Positions 1-10,075 of a stretch of 64,000 nt of DNA are shown in pieces (position 1 is the stretch's first letter; each line of letters starts with the position of its first letter). A program made the translations under genes and the position numbers. The notes under the pieces are model-generated. The model saw nothing but the letters and a program-made list of their open reading frames with translations. It did not search any database and was not told where the DNA came from. Source of the DNA: Riptortus pedestris (taxonomy: Eukaryota; Arthropoda; Insecta; Hemiptera; Alydidae); assembly GCA_019009955.1 (NCBI GenBank), contig CM032232.1, positions 69,788,501 through 69,852,500 of the forward strand, read 5' to 3'.

Positions 1-502
1 GTGCTTTCAAGTTCAACTCAGGTGAGTTTCTTGCCCAACATGTTTCTAAATTCATTCTCGCTCCTCTGTATGTACAAGCTAAGTAAAGAAGGCCTATATA
101 GGCTTTTATTTCTGTGAAGTCCGTCACTTTGGCATCCATCTGCCTAGGAAATTCTGGCTCAACGATTTTTTTAAATTCGTTTGTGCAATGCACAATACTA
201 CTAATAATCGTCTTATCAAAGAGCCAGAACCAGCAGTCAAGTTCATTAGTAACATCCTTTGCCGCGCCCTTTCACTCCTGGAAAGTGTGTCAATACAGTT
301 TGTTTTCCTATTGTACGCAAAGGAAAAGGGGGTTTCCTCCACTCATAACGGTCAACAATCTTTCTGTTCACACTTCTCAATGCAACATATTTTTCGTGTG
401 ACTGCTCATTCTCCCCATCACTTTCCGATTCCACGTCACTTTGTTCAGTCTCTGAGTCTACACCCCGTTCTGTATGTTATCGTCTTCTTCGAAAGGATCC
501 AT
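1..502 (-). pseudogene. piggyBac-like transposase, N-terminal part, broken
   Basis: Read on the minus strand, this is the start of a piggyBac-family DNA transposase, the enzyme that cuts and pastes its element at TTAA sites. An ATG at 502-500 opens an acidic stretch (MDPFEEDDN), as in many PGBD4-like proteins. After a frame change come KPPFPLRT and LTHFPGVKG, which match the 'PP..RT..N....PG' linker of the family. A second frame change near 262 leads to DCWFWLFDKTII, VHCTNEFKKIV, FTEIKAYIGLLY and NLETCWARN, the well-known 'lF....i...v..TN' and 'EikafiGLly' blocks. At least two frameshifts and an in-frame TAG make it inactive. The catalytic aspartates would lie beyond the left edge of the window. 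Family assignment is by motif recognition; no search was run. Confidence 0.75.
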
Positions 503-1090
503 TAATGGGTGGTGAAGTCTAGCAATATCATTTTGATTACACAATTCAAAAAATACGCATTTCTTGGTCCACTTTTTCTGAAAAATGTTTTAAAAATGCA
601 TTGTTAGTCGCGGTCACCTCAGAGGTGAATTCCCAATTTTGAAGGTATTTTTAACTATTCAAAAACAATCTAGGCACTACAAACGTCAAATGATGGATAT
701 GTCTAAGGTAAAATAGATTAAATATAGAAATAAAAGAAATTGAAAAACTTACAACTTTGGTCGCGGTGCACCTGTGGGGTGATTTTAACACAAGGAACGC
801 ACTGTGTACAAACTTGGAAGGTCAAACCTATACTGTTTTGAGGAGGAAGGGAAGCTAGAAGCATTGCTGGAGGCGGAAGTCGTTAGGTTTATTCAATCGG
901 AAGTTATTAGAAAAACACCTCAAAGATGCACCTGTCAGGACGCCGCGACTAACGGAGGGTTAAGGTAAAGCGGGAGTAAAGAAGGATTAAGAGAGATAGA
1001 GATAGAGATAGTCTGTTCTTGCCTGGTTAGCCTACAGAGAAGACTTCACAAAGCAGCTCTGCATTAATTTTACAATAACTCCGGTTATAT
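503..1090. other. Non-coding stretch upstream of the piggyBac-like remnant
   Basis: No reading frame of note. A GTCGCGG motif followed by CACCT recurs at about 606, 757 and, inverted, at about 940-955. The first copy contains a small palindrome (TCACCTCAGAGGTGA). These may be subterminal repeats of the piggyBac-like element, which would place its 5' end here, but no TTAA-flanked terminal repeat pair was pinned down. A short GAGATA run lies at 994-1011. Confidence 0.4.
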
Positions 1091-1422
1091 TGTGGAGGGG
1101 CGATGCGAGAAGTAATGAAGTCAAAGCCAGATTAACTAAATCACATATATTAACAACAGTAAAATAAAATATGATAAAGTTATTAACAAAAAAGGTCCAT
1201 CCACGGCCGCACTTCAGACTCCCGTTTTCACAGTCAATAATTACGCACTGTAACCTAAAACGTGGTTCACTATTCGAATGCTGATAGGAGACTCACTAAG
1301 TCTAACCTCACTAAGTTATAGGGACTTCTCTATAGCAACGTATAGCAGCGAGATACTCGCGAACATATGGAAATTATGACTAGCTGTCAAGGTTATTCAT
1401 TCGCGAGTACCTCGCCGCTACA
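1091..1422 (-). mobile_element. Probable 3' LTR of a gypsy-like retrotransposon
   Basis: On the minus strand the sequence begins TGTAGCGGCGAGGTACTCG at 1422. It directly follows a purine-rich tract (TTGAGGGGAGGTGA, 1436-1423) that would serve as the polypurine tract of the adjoining pol gene. It can be read to CCCCTCCACA at 1091, giving TGT...ACA ends and 332 bp. The left boundary is a guess. A diverged copy of part of the same sequence, in the same orientation, lies at about 23445-23585, which supports a repeated LTR. Confidence 0.5.
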
Positions 1423-2150
1423 TCACCTCCCCTCAATGACTGCGTCGAGGAAGCGAACAGGAGGCTTAACCAAACGCCCTCGCTGGGTCACCTGGAATGG
1501 CGGAGGCTGGTCATCTTCCTTGGCGGAGTCATTGGAAGGTCTAGCTGACGATGGTATTGCTGCTGAGGGTAGAGGCTGGCTGGAACTGGAGTCGTCTTCC
1601 TGGAGCAGGTAAGCTGGTTTCAGCCTGTCAATCGTCACGGTCCTGGGTCCTGAAGGCAACTGGATGTCATAGGTTCTGGAACATCTCTTTAAAACCTTGT
1701 AAGGCCCAGTATAAGGCGGGGTGAGTGGGCGCTGTACTGTATCATCCCTCAAGAAAACATGAGAGGATGTCTGTAGGTCGTTGTGGACAAACGGTTTTGC
1801 AGTGGATTGGCGATGAGGTGCTGGTCTCAGTAGCTCCATCTGCTCTCGAAGTCGCTGGACAAACTCTTCGGTGCTGGTCTCAGTAGCTCCAACTGCTCTC
1901 GAAGTCGCTGGACAAACTCTTCGGTGCTGGTCTCAGTAGCTCCAACTGCTCTCGAAGTCGCTGGACAAACTCTTCGGTGCTGGCTCGCTGCTTAGTTGTA
2001 TCCAACAGTTCTCCAGGCAGTCGCAGAGGTTGTCCATAAACCATCTCTGCGGCGCTGGTGATGCTGTCATCGCGGACTGCTGCACGTAGTCCCAGGAGTA
2101 CCATGGGTAGAAGAGATGTCGCGCAAAATACGCGACTCTCACTCTGAAGG
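1423..2150 (-). pseudogene. Gypsy-like pol remnant: end of integrase
   Basis: Minus-strand remnant of the C-terminal part of a Ty3/gypsy Pol polyprotein. The distal integrase core is visible as LLPMVLLGLRAAVRDD and AAEMVYGQPLRLPGELL (2142-1990). After the damaged middle comes a GPY/F-type C-terminal domain, PYTGPYKVLKRCSRTYDIQ and VTIDRLKPAYL (1740-1610), and an acidic/proline tail running up to the presumed polypurine tract and LTR. The protein is cut off at about 2150, so protease, reverse transcriptase, RNase H and the integrase catalytic residues are absent. A 53-bp tandem triplication at 1817-1975 breaks the frame. Confidence 0.8.
1817..1975. repeat. 53-bp tandem triplication inside gypsy pol
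   Basis: Three near-identical copies of a 53-bp unit begin with GGTGCTGGT at 1817, 1870 and 1923, and the same word recurs at 1976. Because 53 is not a multiple of three, each added copy shifts the pol frame. This explains why the two halves of the integrase tail lie in different frames. Confidence 0.9.
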
Positions 2151-2794
2151 ATTATTCATGTATTTCATTTTCGCAACAATACTATATATAGTTGAGTTTT
2201 TGCAGCAAGGTAGTTTTGAATGGGTATGTGTAGACTACATTGCTTCACATCAGAGGTCTAAGCGGAAGGAAGCTGAGACTACATTTCCTACTGGGCCAGA
2301 ACGGCTCGGTGGATTTTTGCGAAATTTGGAGTGGCGGAGGTGACGAGGCTGACTGGCAGTGCCCTGTTTTTTGGTGCAGATTAAAAGGCAGGAAGGTGCG
2401 GAATCGAAGAAGGTAGGTGGATATATCCTATTCCGTATTTGGCAGACTGGTGGGGACGCCTAATCCTGGCTGGGCTAACCTTATCTCCAGCTCCTAATCC
2501 CCAGTGTCTTACCTCTCAGCTTGTTTATGCTTCAGAGGCTTAGTGAGGAATGTACGTTTACTTTAAATATTTTTATGAATGAGTGCGTGAGAGTAATTCC
2601 AGGTATTTTTTTTTTATATTATTATTATTATTTTATTTTATTTTTTTTATTTTAATAGTTTACGGTCTGTGGGTCACACAACCGGGATCTCGGTTCTGTC
2701 ATTTATTCTGGTTTTTTTTCTTTCGCAGTGTGCTTGTTGGCACTCTCTATGTACATGGTAGTTTTTGTTCGAGGTATCTAATAATTTTAATAAC
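2151..2794. other. Non-coding; LTR end fragment and possible LINE 5' leader
   Basis: At 2155-2181 the string ATGTATTTCATTTTCGC(A/G)ACA matches the end of the solo LTR at 8781-9394 and is probably a fragment of that family. The rest has no convincing frame. The moderately GC-rich part at 2330-2560 precedes the LINE ORF1 remnant and may be its 5' leader, which is inference. A T-rich run lies at 2606-2657. Confidence 0.35.
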
Positions 2795-3470
2795 ATGCTC
2801 TCAGAGGAAGAAATTTCTCGTACCGCATGTCTGGCAGCGGAACGTTTTAAAAAATTAGTCAGTTGCTTTGGAGATGAAGCATTTACAGGGTTCAGGGGAG
2901 ATGCAGAAATGGACTTGGCTGAAGTGGTTTCCTGTCTAGGCAGCCTATACCAGCAAATACAGGAGTTGATTCAAGGTGATAGAAGGATAGCGGGCCAGAC
3001 AAAGTCAGGAATATACGACCATTTAGGAGGGATTTATGGTTATTAAAATGAGCCATAAATTAGTTAGAGTGAGGGCCAAAAACGACTCCCTAATGGAAAG
3101 GCTGTCTGACAGGGACACTTTGATAGAGAGAAGGATTGGAGCGGTTGAGGCGATGAGTGACCGCCCGAGAGATGTGAGTCCATTAACGGGAGACTCCCCG
3201 ATGTTGGCGGCCGTACCTCCAGTGCCCAGGCCTAGGTCCAAGGCGGAAAAGCCTTCGTATGCATCGATTTTGAGGGACAGAGTGAGCAGGGTAGTGGTGG
3301 CCCCTGATACTGGCTTGAATGTGGCCTCGGCGGAAGAAATGTGTGACAAATTAAAAGAGGGAGTCAAACCTAAGACCCAAGGATGGGAGGTGATAGGAAT
3401 ACGCCTAAGAAGGTGGTTATTGTAACTCCCAACATCAAGGCCGCTCAAAAGATCCGGGAGGATCCGGGTT
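2795..3470 (+). pseudogene. LINE ORF1 (gag-like) remnant
   Basis: An ATG at 2795 starts MLSEEEISRTACLAAERFKK, followed by a helical region. A frameshift near 3030-3046 passes to KLVRVRAKNDSLMERLSDRD, a charged, coiled-coil-like stretch. Next come a proline-rich linker (PPVPRPRSKAEKPSYASIL) and EEMCDKLKEGVKPKTQGWEV. A second frame change near 3395 continues as KKVVIVTPNIKAAQKI. This order (coiled coil, basic/proline linker, 'LK..V.P...GW.V' block) is typical of ORF1/Gag proteins of Jockey- and R1-like non-LTR retrotransposons, which bind the element RNA. The terminal zinc knuckles are missing because a Helitron fragment cuts the copy at about 3471-3495. Confidence 0.6.
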
Positions 3471-3495
3471 TAAGTAGCCTACATAGCGTATGTTC

Positions 3496-3740
3496 CTTAA
3501 TATTTCAAATCTATGCATAATGCACAGGAAACGGGAAATATGACAATATGGAGGACAGTGAAGTCTTACATAAAAAATTAATTTTATTATTAAAAAATCC
3601 ACAGCAACGACGGGTATAAACCCTAAACACTGGGACGGGTAAATGTCAAAATATTGTGCAAAATAAAGCCTTGCCTTAAAAATACCATCACCATTCAGCC
3701 TCAAATGAATTCCTGAGCGATGCCGGGTATCTGAGCTACT
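3496..3740 (+). mobile_element. Helitron (family A), 3' fragment
   Basis: Contains the conserved family A 3' portion (CTATGCATAATGCACAGGA..., then CAGCCTCAAATGAATTCC). It ends in the hairpin-like CCTGAGCGATGCCGGG and GAGCTACT, a mutated form of the CTAG|T terminus seen in the next copy. It lies head-to-tail with the element that starts at 3749. Confidence 0.7.
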
Positions 3741-3748
3741 ATATATAT

Positions 3749-4473
3749 AAAATTGTAACCTCTGTCTGTACTTATTATTTTCAGTAACTTTTGTGATATT
3801 CATTTTTGCCTTTTAATAATGTATAAACGAGATATACACTATAAACTAAAGCGGGAGTCAACTATTTTATTGGGCGCTAACGCTTGAACCGAACTTAACA
3901 AAACTCGGTATGTCAATGAGCATTAATTCTTCCATGATTATAAGCTATATTAAAATGTTTAGGTTAGAACGGGAGTGGGGGTTATAAGGGAGGCCTGTAA
4001 TAAAAATTCGCGATATTTCATTGTCTATTTGTTTTTCGACAAACATGCACATAACAAAAGTTGTTTACTTTGTTATTTAGATTAACTTTTTTTTTTTTAT
4101 ACATTTCTCCAGGAACAAAGTGTGGAGCAAGTAATTTGCGTAGAAATATAAATATGCTCAACAATTCATTCCTATTTGAACTACCAGGTACCTCTCCTGG
4201 AAAAATTAATTCAAATCAATGTTAATATTTTGTCCTTAATAACTGAAATCTATGCATAATGCACAGGAGACGGGAAATATGACAATTTGGAGGACAGTGA
4301 AGACTTCAAAAAAAAATTATTTTATTATTAACAAATGCCAACAACGGGTATTAACCCTAAACACTGGGATGGGTAAATGTCAAAATATTGTGCAAAGTAA
4401 AGCCTTGCCAAAAAAATACCATCACCATTCAGCCTCAAATCAATTCCCGGGCGAAGCCGGGTATCTGAGCTAG
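3749..4473 (+). mobile_element. Non-autonomous Helitron (family A), complete 725-bp copy
   Basis: The 5' end AAAATTGTAACCTCTGTCTG is shared by all family A copies. The 3' end is CCCGGGCGAAGCCGGG, a GC-rich hairpin, followed 6-7 bases later by CTAG at 4470-4473, with a host T next. This is the Helitron 3' signature (hairpin, CTRR, insertion between A and T). There are no terminal inverted repeats and no target duplication. It encodes no Rep/helicase, so it would depend on an enzyme supplied elsewhere. The first bases are not the TC expected of canonical Helitrons, so the exact 5' end is uncertain. Confidence 0.75.
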
Positions 4474-4474
4474 T

Positions 4475-4509
<35 letters not shown>

Positions 4510-4530
4510 TATATAAATAAATAAATATAT
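4474..4530. repeat. (TA)n microsatellite
   Basis: TA-rich simple repeat between the Helitron 3' end and the right half of a family B element. It is the core microsatellite of that family B copy. Confidence 0.9.
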
Positions 4531-5022
4531 CTGTAACCCCTCTACCGGTCGCAATTATTGTTTTATCGTTTCCATACTATATGTAAGCGTTTTATGTAAA
4601 AAGAAAGATCATTTTCATTAACGGCTGAAATCAGACTGGGGGGGGGGGCTGAGCGTTTAGAAGGAAGGGATTTCGAAAATTCGAAATATCTTCGTTATTA
4701 TAATATAAGTCAAGTCAAAAAAGTGTATAGACGAAATATTACTGCAAATTTAATTGCCTATAAATGTTATATAAATATTTTCTCTATCATGAATATATTA
4801 ACCAAGATATTTGAATTTTTTAGTTTTCAGCCTTCAGTAAACCCCCACTCCTATTCATGTCTTATTGACAATAAGCTATTATGTCATGAACTACTTTATT
4901 CTAAGCTTAAATACCGTGCATTGGTCTCATTGAACTTTTATTTTTTGAGATAAATTGCAAATATGTAACGCACATGGGAAATCTGCTTTTTTAACACAAT
5001 CTCTGAGGGACGGACTTTTATT
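4526..5022 (+). mobile_element. Family B (HINE/DINE-1-like) element, right half
   Basis: Starts TCTGTAACCCCTCTACCGGTCGCAA, just right of the (TA)n core. It continues through the family B conserved blocks (GAAATATCTTCGTTATTAT, CAGTAAACCCCCACTCCTA). It ends in a decayed right terminus with GGGAAATCTGCT and GACGGACTTTTA. The left half is missing; two Helitron copies occupy the core. Confidence 0.7.
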
Positions 5023-5524
5023 TATCACTCACATGGACCCCTTTTAGGTAGTCATCGACCACCTTGAGTGTCACTCCTCTAGAAATGTCTGAAATATCGG
5101 CCAATAATTACAATTTCAGTGCGGTTTTAAGTTGAAGCATAATGTACTGAAAGGAAATAATTTTCCACCCAGCCACATTTGTTAAGGCTATCAGTGGTTG
5201 GAAGTACTGTACTCTATTTCAATTTGACTGTTTATTAATTTAAAACGATGCGTTAATTATTTTTCTAATTACTAATAACTCTATTTCAGGGACATTGATT
5301 TATTGATTCATATATAATCTTACTTACACTGACTCATTTCGTATATGAGCCACATTTGTATACGTATGCTTATTTATAACAATGAAATACAATTAAAAAA
5401 AATCTTCTTCTTTCGTCCGGGCTTCGAACTCTTCATGGTTGAAACAGACAAGTGTATTTTTGCAACATACCAGCTAAGTAGTACCAAAATTATACATATT
5501 TCTTTTCAATTATAAGTACCTCAC
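5023..5524. other. Non-coding, presumed first intron side of the P450 exon
   Basis: AT-rich sequence with no recognised repeat or reading frame. It lies downstream of the P450 exon on the minus strand, so it would be intron if that gene is real. Confidence 0.4.
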
Positions 5525-5675
5525 CTACTCTAGGCAAGAGTGCTAGTCTGGGCCCAATCCCAAGAAGAGGGATACCTTTGGGCCCAGGAAGACCCGTGCG
5601 ATAGCTGATTCTATCTAGGATGTAGAGGAGTACCAGGATAACTCCCACAACGAGGTACGTCCAAGCTTCCATCAT
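5525..5675 (-). CDS. Cytochrome P450, first coding exon (N-terminal anchor)
   Basis: Two adjacent ATGs (5675-5670) open MMEAWTYLVVGVILVLLYIL, a short lead followed by a hydrophobic helix that would anchor the protein in the endoplasmic reticulum membrane. It is followed by a polar patch and LPGPKGIPLLGIGPRLAL, the proline-rich hinge that microsomal P450s carry just after the anchor. The frame reaches a strong splice donor, GAGTAG|GTGAGG (intron starts at 5524), leaving 151 coding bases, 50 codons plus one base. Beyond the donor the open frame stays open only to 5490. The heme-binding FxxGxxxCxG and other catalytic parts would be in later exons. None was found at 1-5490, so the next exon lies past the window edge or the exon is an orphan. 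The CYP family cannot be assigned from 50 residues, although the hinge is compatible with insect CYP4-like proteins. Confidence 0.65.
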
Positions 5676-6764
5676 TGCTGACTGGACTGTTCGCTCTCAC
5701 CTACCTCCCACTATAACTCCTAGACCAATATAATGAGTAATTACCATAATAAACCTATTTTAATTAATAGTCCATTGCATTGCTTCTTCACAGGACCAAA
5801 ATCATTTATTTCCATTCCAATCTGTTCTTATTCCAATAGAAAATTAGTGCAAGGTATATTATCTTTTTGGGTGAAATAAACACACAATTAGTTCAAAATA
5901 AATTCGATCATTGATTTACACAAAATTTATTTATCTGTTTATTGAAAACGTTGATAATATGCCATTTCTTTTTTTTTAAGCTATCTCATTGGGACGGCAA
6001 TGGGGTAATTCGAATATTCATAATATCTCAGTTATTATGAATCAGGTTAAAAGTTTGTATATGATTAGTCATTAAATGCTCTACAGTTGTTGTTCTATAA
6101 ATGTTTTTCTTAACTCGTATATTAAGCGATTTTTTTTTTATTTTCTTATTTTGAGCCTTCAGTCAACCCTCACTTCTAGTCGTCGTTACTGTACTTTGAA
6201 TAACTGAACGCCTCAAGTCTAGATTAAATTTTAATTTCTGTCCACATGGGCTTGTTACGTTGGGAGAAATAGAGAATAAATAGACGGGGAGTTGAGATCA
6301 ACAGGGTGGCAAGCTCGCAAGTGGAAATGTTTCTTAGTTTGTGCAACCCCTGCGTGATGGGATTCTCCTACTAGGTAGGAGTACCGATTGAAATTTAAGG
6401 AAATGAGTACAACCTCATCTGATAATTTCCCTTAAGGAGTTTTCCACAAATGGCATTAGTTCAAATATATGATATACAGCATTGTTTTCACAGACCACAC
6501 TTAAACACACGAGGTGAATGATGATTTAAAAAAGTCCCTCACGCAGGGTCTGTGTAAACTAAGCAGATTTCCCACTTGCTGGTATAACACACTTATGAGC
6601 TCATCTCACCACATATTCTCTATTTCTATGTAAAAAAAAATACTATTAATAATTTAACAAGAAGGGTTCTATGGCATTTTGCGATCCAACTCATAATAAT
6701 GGATATATTTAAACTTTTCACTTGATCTTTAATTTTTGCTGAAAACGCTTATATACTGCAAAAT
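5676..6764. other. Non-coding; decayed family B pieces
   Basis: Immediately right of the P450 ATG (upstream on the minus strand) would be its 5' UTR and promoter; no certain element is visible. From about 5990 to 6260 the sequence resembles the family B core (CATAATATCTCAGTTATTAT, TGTTGTTCTATAAATG). At 6531-6582 lies a family B right terminus in minus orientation (GTCCCTCACGCAGGG, AAGCAGATTTCCCAC). Confidence 0.5.
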
Positions 6765-7047
6765 TATTCTTGAATGAATCCAAAAAATATGTTTACTTCA
6801 AAAAACATCAATATAACAAAAAACATTCTTAGAATTAATTTATTTTAAATTAATTACGTAGTAATTATTCGTAAAAGGAATACATTTTTCCACCTGCACA
6901 GTTTCATGTAAAAAAAAAAAACGGTGAGATGTCTGCAGGTGAAAAAATGTATTCCTTTTTCAAATAACTATTAAGTAATTAGTTTAAAATAAATTAATTA
7001 TTAGAACGTTTTTTGAAGTAATCATTTTTTGGATTCATTCAAGAATA
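6765..7047. repeat. Fold-back (inverted repeat) element, 283 bp
   Basis: TATTCTTGAATGAATCC at 6765 is the reverse complement of GGATTCATTCAAGAATA at 7031-7047. The arms continue inward through TACTTCAAAAAAC/GTTTTTTGAAGTA, the AT-rich AATTAATTTATTTTAAA block and GGAATACATTTTTCCACCTGCA/TGCAGGTG...TGTATTCC. The loop is about 40 bases around an A-run. Weaker matching continues outside these limits (GCAAAA/TTTTGC). The arms have diverged by indels. This is probably an old MITE of unknown superfamily. Confidence 0.8.
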
Positions 7048-7447
7048 CTTTTGCGTTATTTCGTTTTACCACTTTTTTAAATGAATCCATTTCATTCTCC
7101 GTAGACTTGTTTTAACGACAATTTTGTTGACTAAAACTTTCATGTCGCAGCATTTTTCAATAAAATATGCCGTTTCTGAAATAAAGATTTGTTCATTTTA
7201 CGGCTAACGATATTTCACGGATACAAACTCGTTTTAGAATATGATTTTGTACCAGATTCTGCTATAAAACGAAGGGCATTACATTGGAAATTCCAAAATT
7301 ATGGTCGTTAGAGAAGTACTGGAAAAGTTTACGTGGTGGAATATGGACTGAAAGGATTTTTCAGGGGTGACAATTATGGCCCACCAAGTCTCAGCGTTGT
7401 ATTAAAATAATAAGAGATTTTAAGGGGGGTGGCACTGGCAGTTATGA
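7048..7447. other. Non-coding, nothing recognised
   Basis: AT-rich sequence with no frame above background and no match to the repeat families seen elsewhere in the window. It ends at a (TA)n tract. Confidence 0.4.
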
Positions 7448-7454
7448 CATCCTG

Positions 7455-7502
<48 letters not shown>
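7448..7502. repeat. (TA)n microsatellite
   Basis: Uninterrupted TA dinucleotides directly preceding a Helitron 5' end. Confidence 0.95.
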
Positions 7503-7504
<2 letters not shown>

Positions 7505-8403
7505 ATTGCAACCTCTGTCTGTACATTGATTAATTTTCTCGAAATTTCACGATACTTTTTCGTTTCACATGTCATAGAGACCATGACAGTTAACAAAAGC
7601 TACTCTAAATAACAAAATAAACAACTTTTGTTATGTTCATATTTTCCGAAAAACCAATAGGAAACGAAATATCGCTATTTTTAATTTCTGGCTTCCCTTA
7701 TAACCCCCACTCCTGTTCGTCTCAGAGGATATTAATATAGCCTAAAGTCTAAGTTGGGTTATTAGTAAAATACATACCAAGTTTCATATATATATAATTG
7801 TAACCTCTGTTTGTACATTGATAATTTTTTGTTTCACATGTCATGGGCACCATAACTGCATTTTGTTTCTTTGGTGTCTGTTTGTTTGTTTTTTACCTTT
7901 TCACGCATAAACGGCTGAACCGAAGTCTATGCATAATGCACAGGAGACGGGAAATATGACAATATAAAAAATAAAGTCTTACATAAAAAAATAATTTTAT
8001 TATTAACAAATCCACAGCAACGACGATTATATACCCTAAACACAGGGACGGGGAAATGTCAAAATATTGTGCAAAATAAAGCCTTGCCAAAAAAATACCA
8101 TCACCATTCAGCCTCAAATGAATTCCTGAGCGATGCCGGGTATCTGAGCTTCTATATATATAAAATTGTAACCTCTGTCTGTACTTATTATTTTCAGTAA
8201 CTTTTGTTATATTCACTTTTGTCCTATAACAAAGTATAAAAGAGATATACATTATAAACTACAGCGGAAGCCAACAAATTTGTTTGGAACTAACGATTGA
8301 ACCGAACTTAACAAAACTCGGTATGTTAATTACCATTAATTCTCCCATGATTATAAATTCAGCCTCAAATGAATTCCCTGGTGAAGCCGGGTATCAGAGC
8401 TAG
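7503..8403 (+). mobile_element. Head-to-tail array of three family A Helitron fragments
   Basis: Three consecutive 5' ends (GTAACCTCTGTCTGTAC-like) occur at about 7505, 7795 and 8160. Unit 1 carries one internal tandem unit and lacks a 3' end. Unit 2 runs from its 5' end and an inner (GTTT)n stretch directly into the 3' block, ending at about 8152 (CGATGCCGGGTATCTGAGCTTCT). Unit 3 is a 245-bp deletion derivative ending CTAG at 8400-8403 before a T. All are in the same orientation and separated only by short TA runs. Confidence 0.75.
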
Positions 8404-8462
<59 letters not shown>

Positions 8463-8580
8463 ATGGACCTCATTTTTGTCATCTAGTGGTTAGGATTGAT
8501 GGACATGAAAGTTTTCGAAAATTGCATCATGAGTACAACCACAGTAGCTGAGTTCCCTTAGAAGGAATTAGCCGCCATGA
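8404..8580 (-). mobile_element. (TA)n and left end of a family B element
   Basis: (TA)n to about 8460, then TATGGACCTCATTTTTGTCATCTAG and TGAGTACAACCACAGTAGCTGA. These are the reverse complement of the conserved family B left half. The terminal palindrome is decayed (GAGTTCCCTTAGAAGGAATTA). Confidence 0.7.
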
Positions 8581-8780
8581 TTTAACTTGAAATTTAGTTA
8601 TTTTGGTTTGGCAAATTATTTGACAATTTAGTTTTTGTCTTTCTTAGAATATAAAGGATGGCAATTTTCAGTTTCATTAAAAATTCCTGTATTATGCTTT
8701 AGTAACAATTTTTTTATTGAAATTATTAAAGATGTTTTATAACGTCTCCAATTATTCCTCGTTAAGACACAAATACATAT
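8581..8780. other. Non-coding, nothing recognised
   Basis: AT-rich sequence between a family B end and a solo LTR. It includes the left ATAT flank of the LTR at 8777-8780. Confidence 0.4.
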
Positions 8781-9394
8781 TGTTACGCTTTATTACAAAT
8801 TCAGTAATAAACGTTGTTTATTAGAGTTCTTTTGGATTGCAAAATTAAAGACATATAAGTTTCACAGTTTTTATCAATGCACAATTTATTTAACAATGCA
8901 CTACACACTTGGTTAATTATTCTTAATTAATACTCACAGTATGCACTGATAGCTTTTCTGTTCTTCAGATTACATCATTCAATAATTCACTAATGATCAC
9001 TGAAGTTCACAAAAACACGGCACTGTACTGTCCTTCACTTCGCGAAGTTAACGGCACTGCACTGTCTTAAACACGGAACTATACTACTACTTACAGAGTC
9101 ACGGCACAACACTGTTCTTCAAATAAAAACACTTTACCGCACTGCAACTAAGTCGCACTGTAGCACTGACCCCACTGATGATCACTTAAAGACAGCTGAA
9201 AACAAACTAAACTAAACTCGCGGCGGGCCAGTTCTTTATATAGGTCGTCAGCATACATCAAAGAGAAGGTCCGGACACTTCCTGAACAGGACTCGAACGA
9301 ACTCGGACCTCTGGCGGCTTCTTTGATCTACTTCGAACTTCCCAAATACGGGACTATCTCTGTTTAATTTTTCATGTATTTCATTTTCGCGACA
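8781..9394 (-). mobile_element. Solo LTR, 614 bp
   Basis: On the minus strand it runs from TGTCGCGAAAATGAAATAC (9394) to AATAAAGCGTAACA (8781), so it has TGT...ACA ends. ATAT flanks both sides (8777-8780 and 9395-9398), consistent with a 4-bp target duplication. Promoter-like signals are in LTR order: TATATAAAG at 9242-9234, a GC-richer start region, and a polyadenylation signal AATAAA at 8794-8789, close to the 3' end. No internal coding sequence adjoins it, so it is probably a recombination product of a full retrotransposon. A short piece of the same LTR lies at about 2155-2181. Confidence 0.75.
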
Positions 9395-10075
9395 ATATAT
9401 ATTTGATTACGCTTTACAAATTCAATTGCTTTAATAGAGAGAACTATTTTAATTGTTTATTTGGGTTTTAAAACACAAAAAAAATATTAGTAACAAACAA
9501 AATAATAAATCGAACTTTCGTCTAAGCTAAATTTATTATAAATTCAGAGGCACAATACGATATTTCACCCAAATAATAAGGGGCCCCTAAACCCTAGATT
9601 GTTCATAAAGGACATTATAAAACCCGAAAATGAGTTCCTGCCAGGATGTAAACCTTAATCTAATACCTAGCACTTAACAATAACCCAACAAAAAAACAAA
9701 CCCAAAAGAAGAAAAAATACAAACCATACATAATTGGATACAAATAATATAAAATAAGAATAAACATAGTTATAGCAAAATAAAATACTCCAAGCAAAAA
9801 TAAACTAATTAATGAAATAAATAGTAGGAAACAAAACTGAATTAAAAAACAAACAAACACATTAGAAAAAGGACGAATTGCTAGTAGAAAATAACTTACT
9901 TAGTAAAAACTGGGGGGGGGGGAGGAGGACCACTAAATAACTACTAGGCCAATGCGTCATTCCAGAGTACCCATTCTGAAAGAAGAGTACACTGTAGACT
10001 GCAGAACATTTCCAAGACACATTTCGAGCCTATCCCACCCCCTCTCTGGGTGTGCTAACTGCCCTGAAGACTCCA
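9395..10075. other. Non-coding, A-rich stretch
   Basis: The strand bias is strong: A-rich on the plus strand at 9660-9900, T-rich on the minus. This resembles the T-rich 3' UTRs of the LINE tails elsewhere in the window, but the diagnostic tail motif was not found. A G10 run lies at 9912-9921. The minus-strand frame here is low-complexity and not believed to be a gene. Confidence 0.35.

Noticed and set aside
9660..9860. 66-codon hydrophobic minus frame
   Set aside because: Translation of a strongly T-rich strand; no start context or conserved motif.
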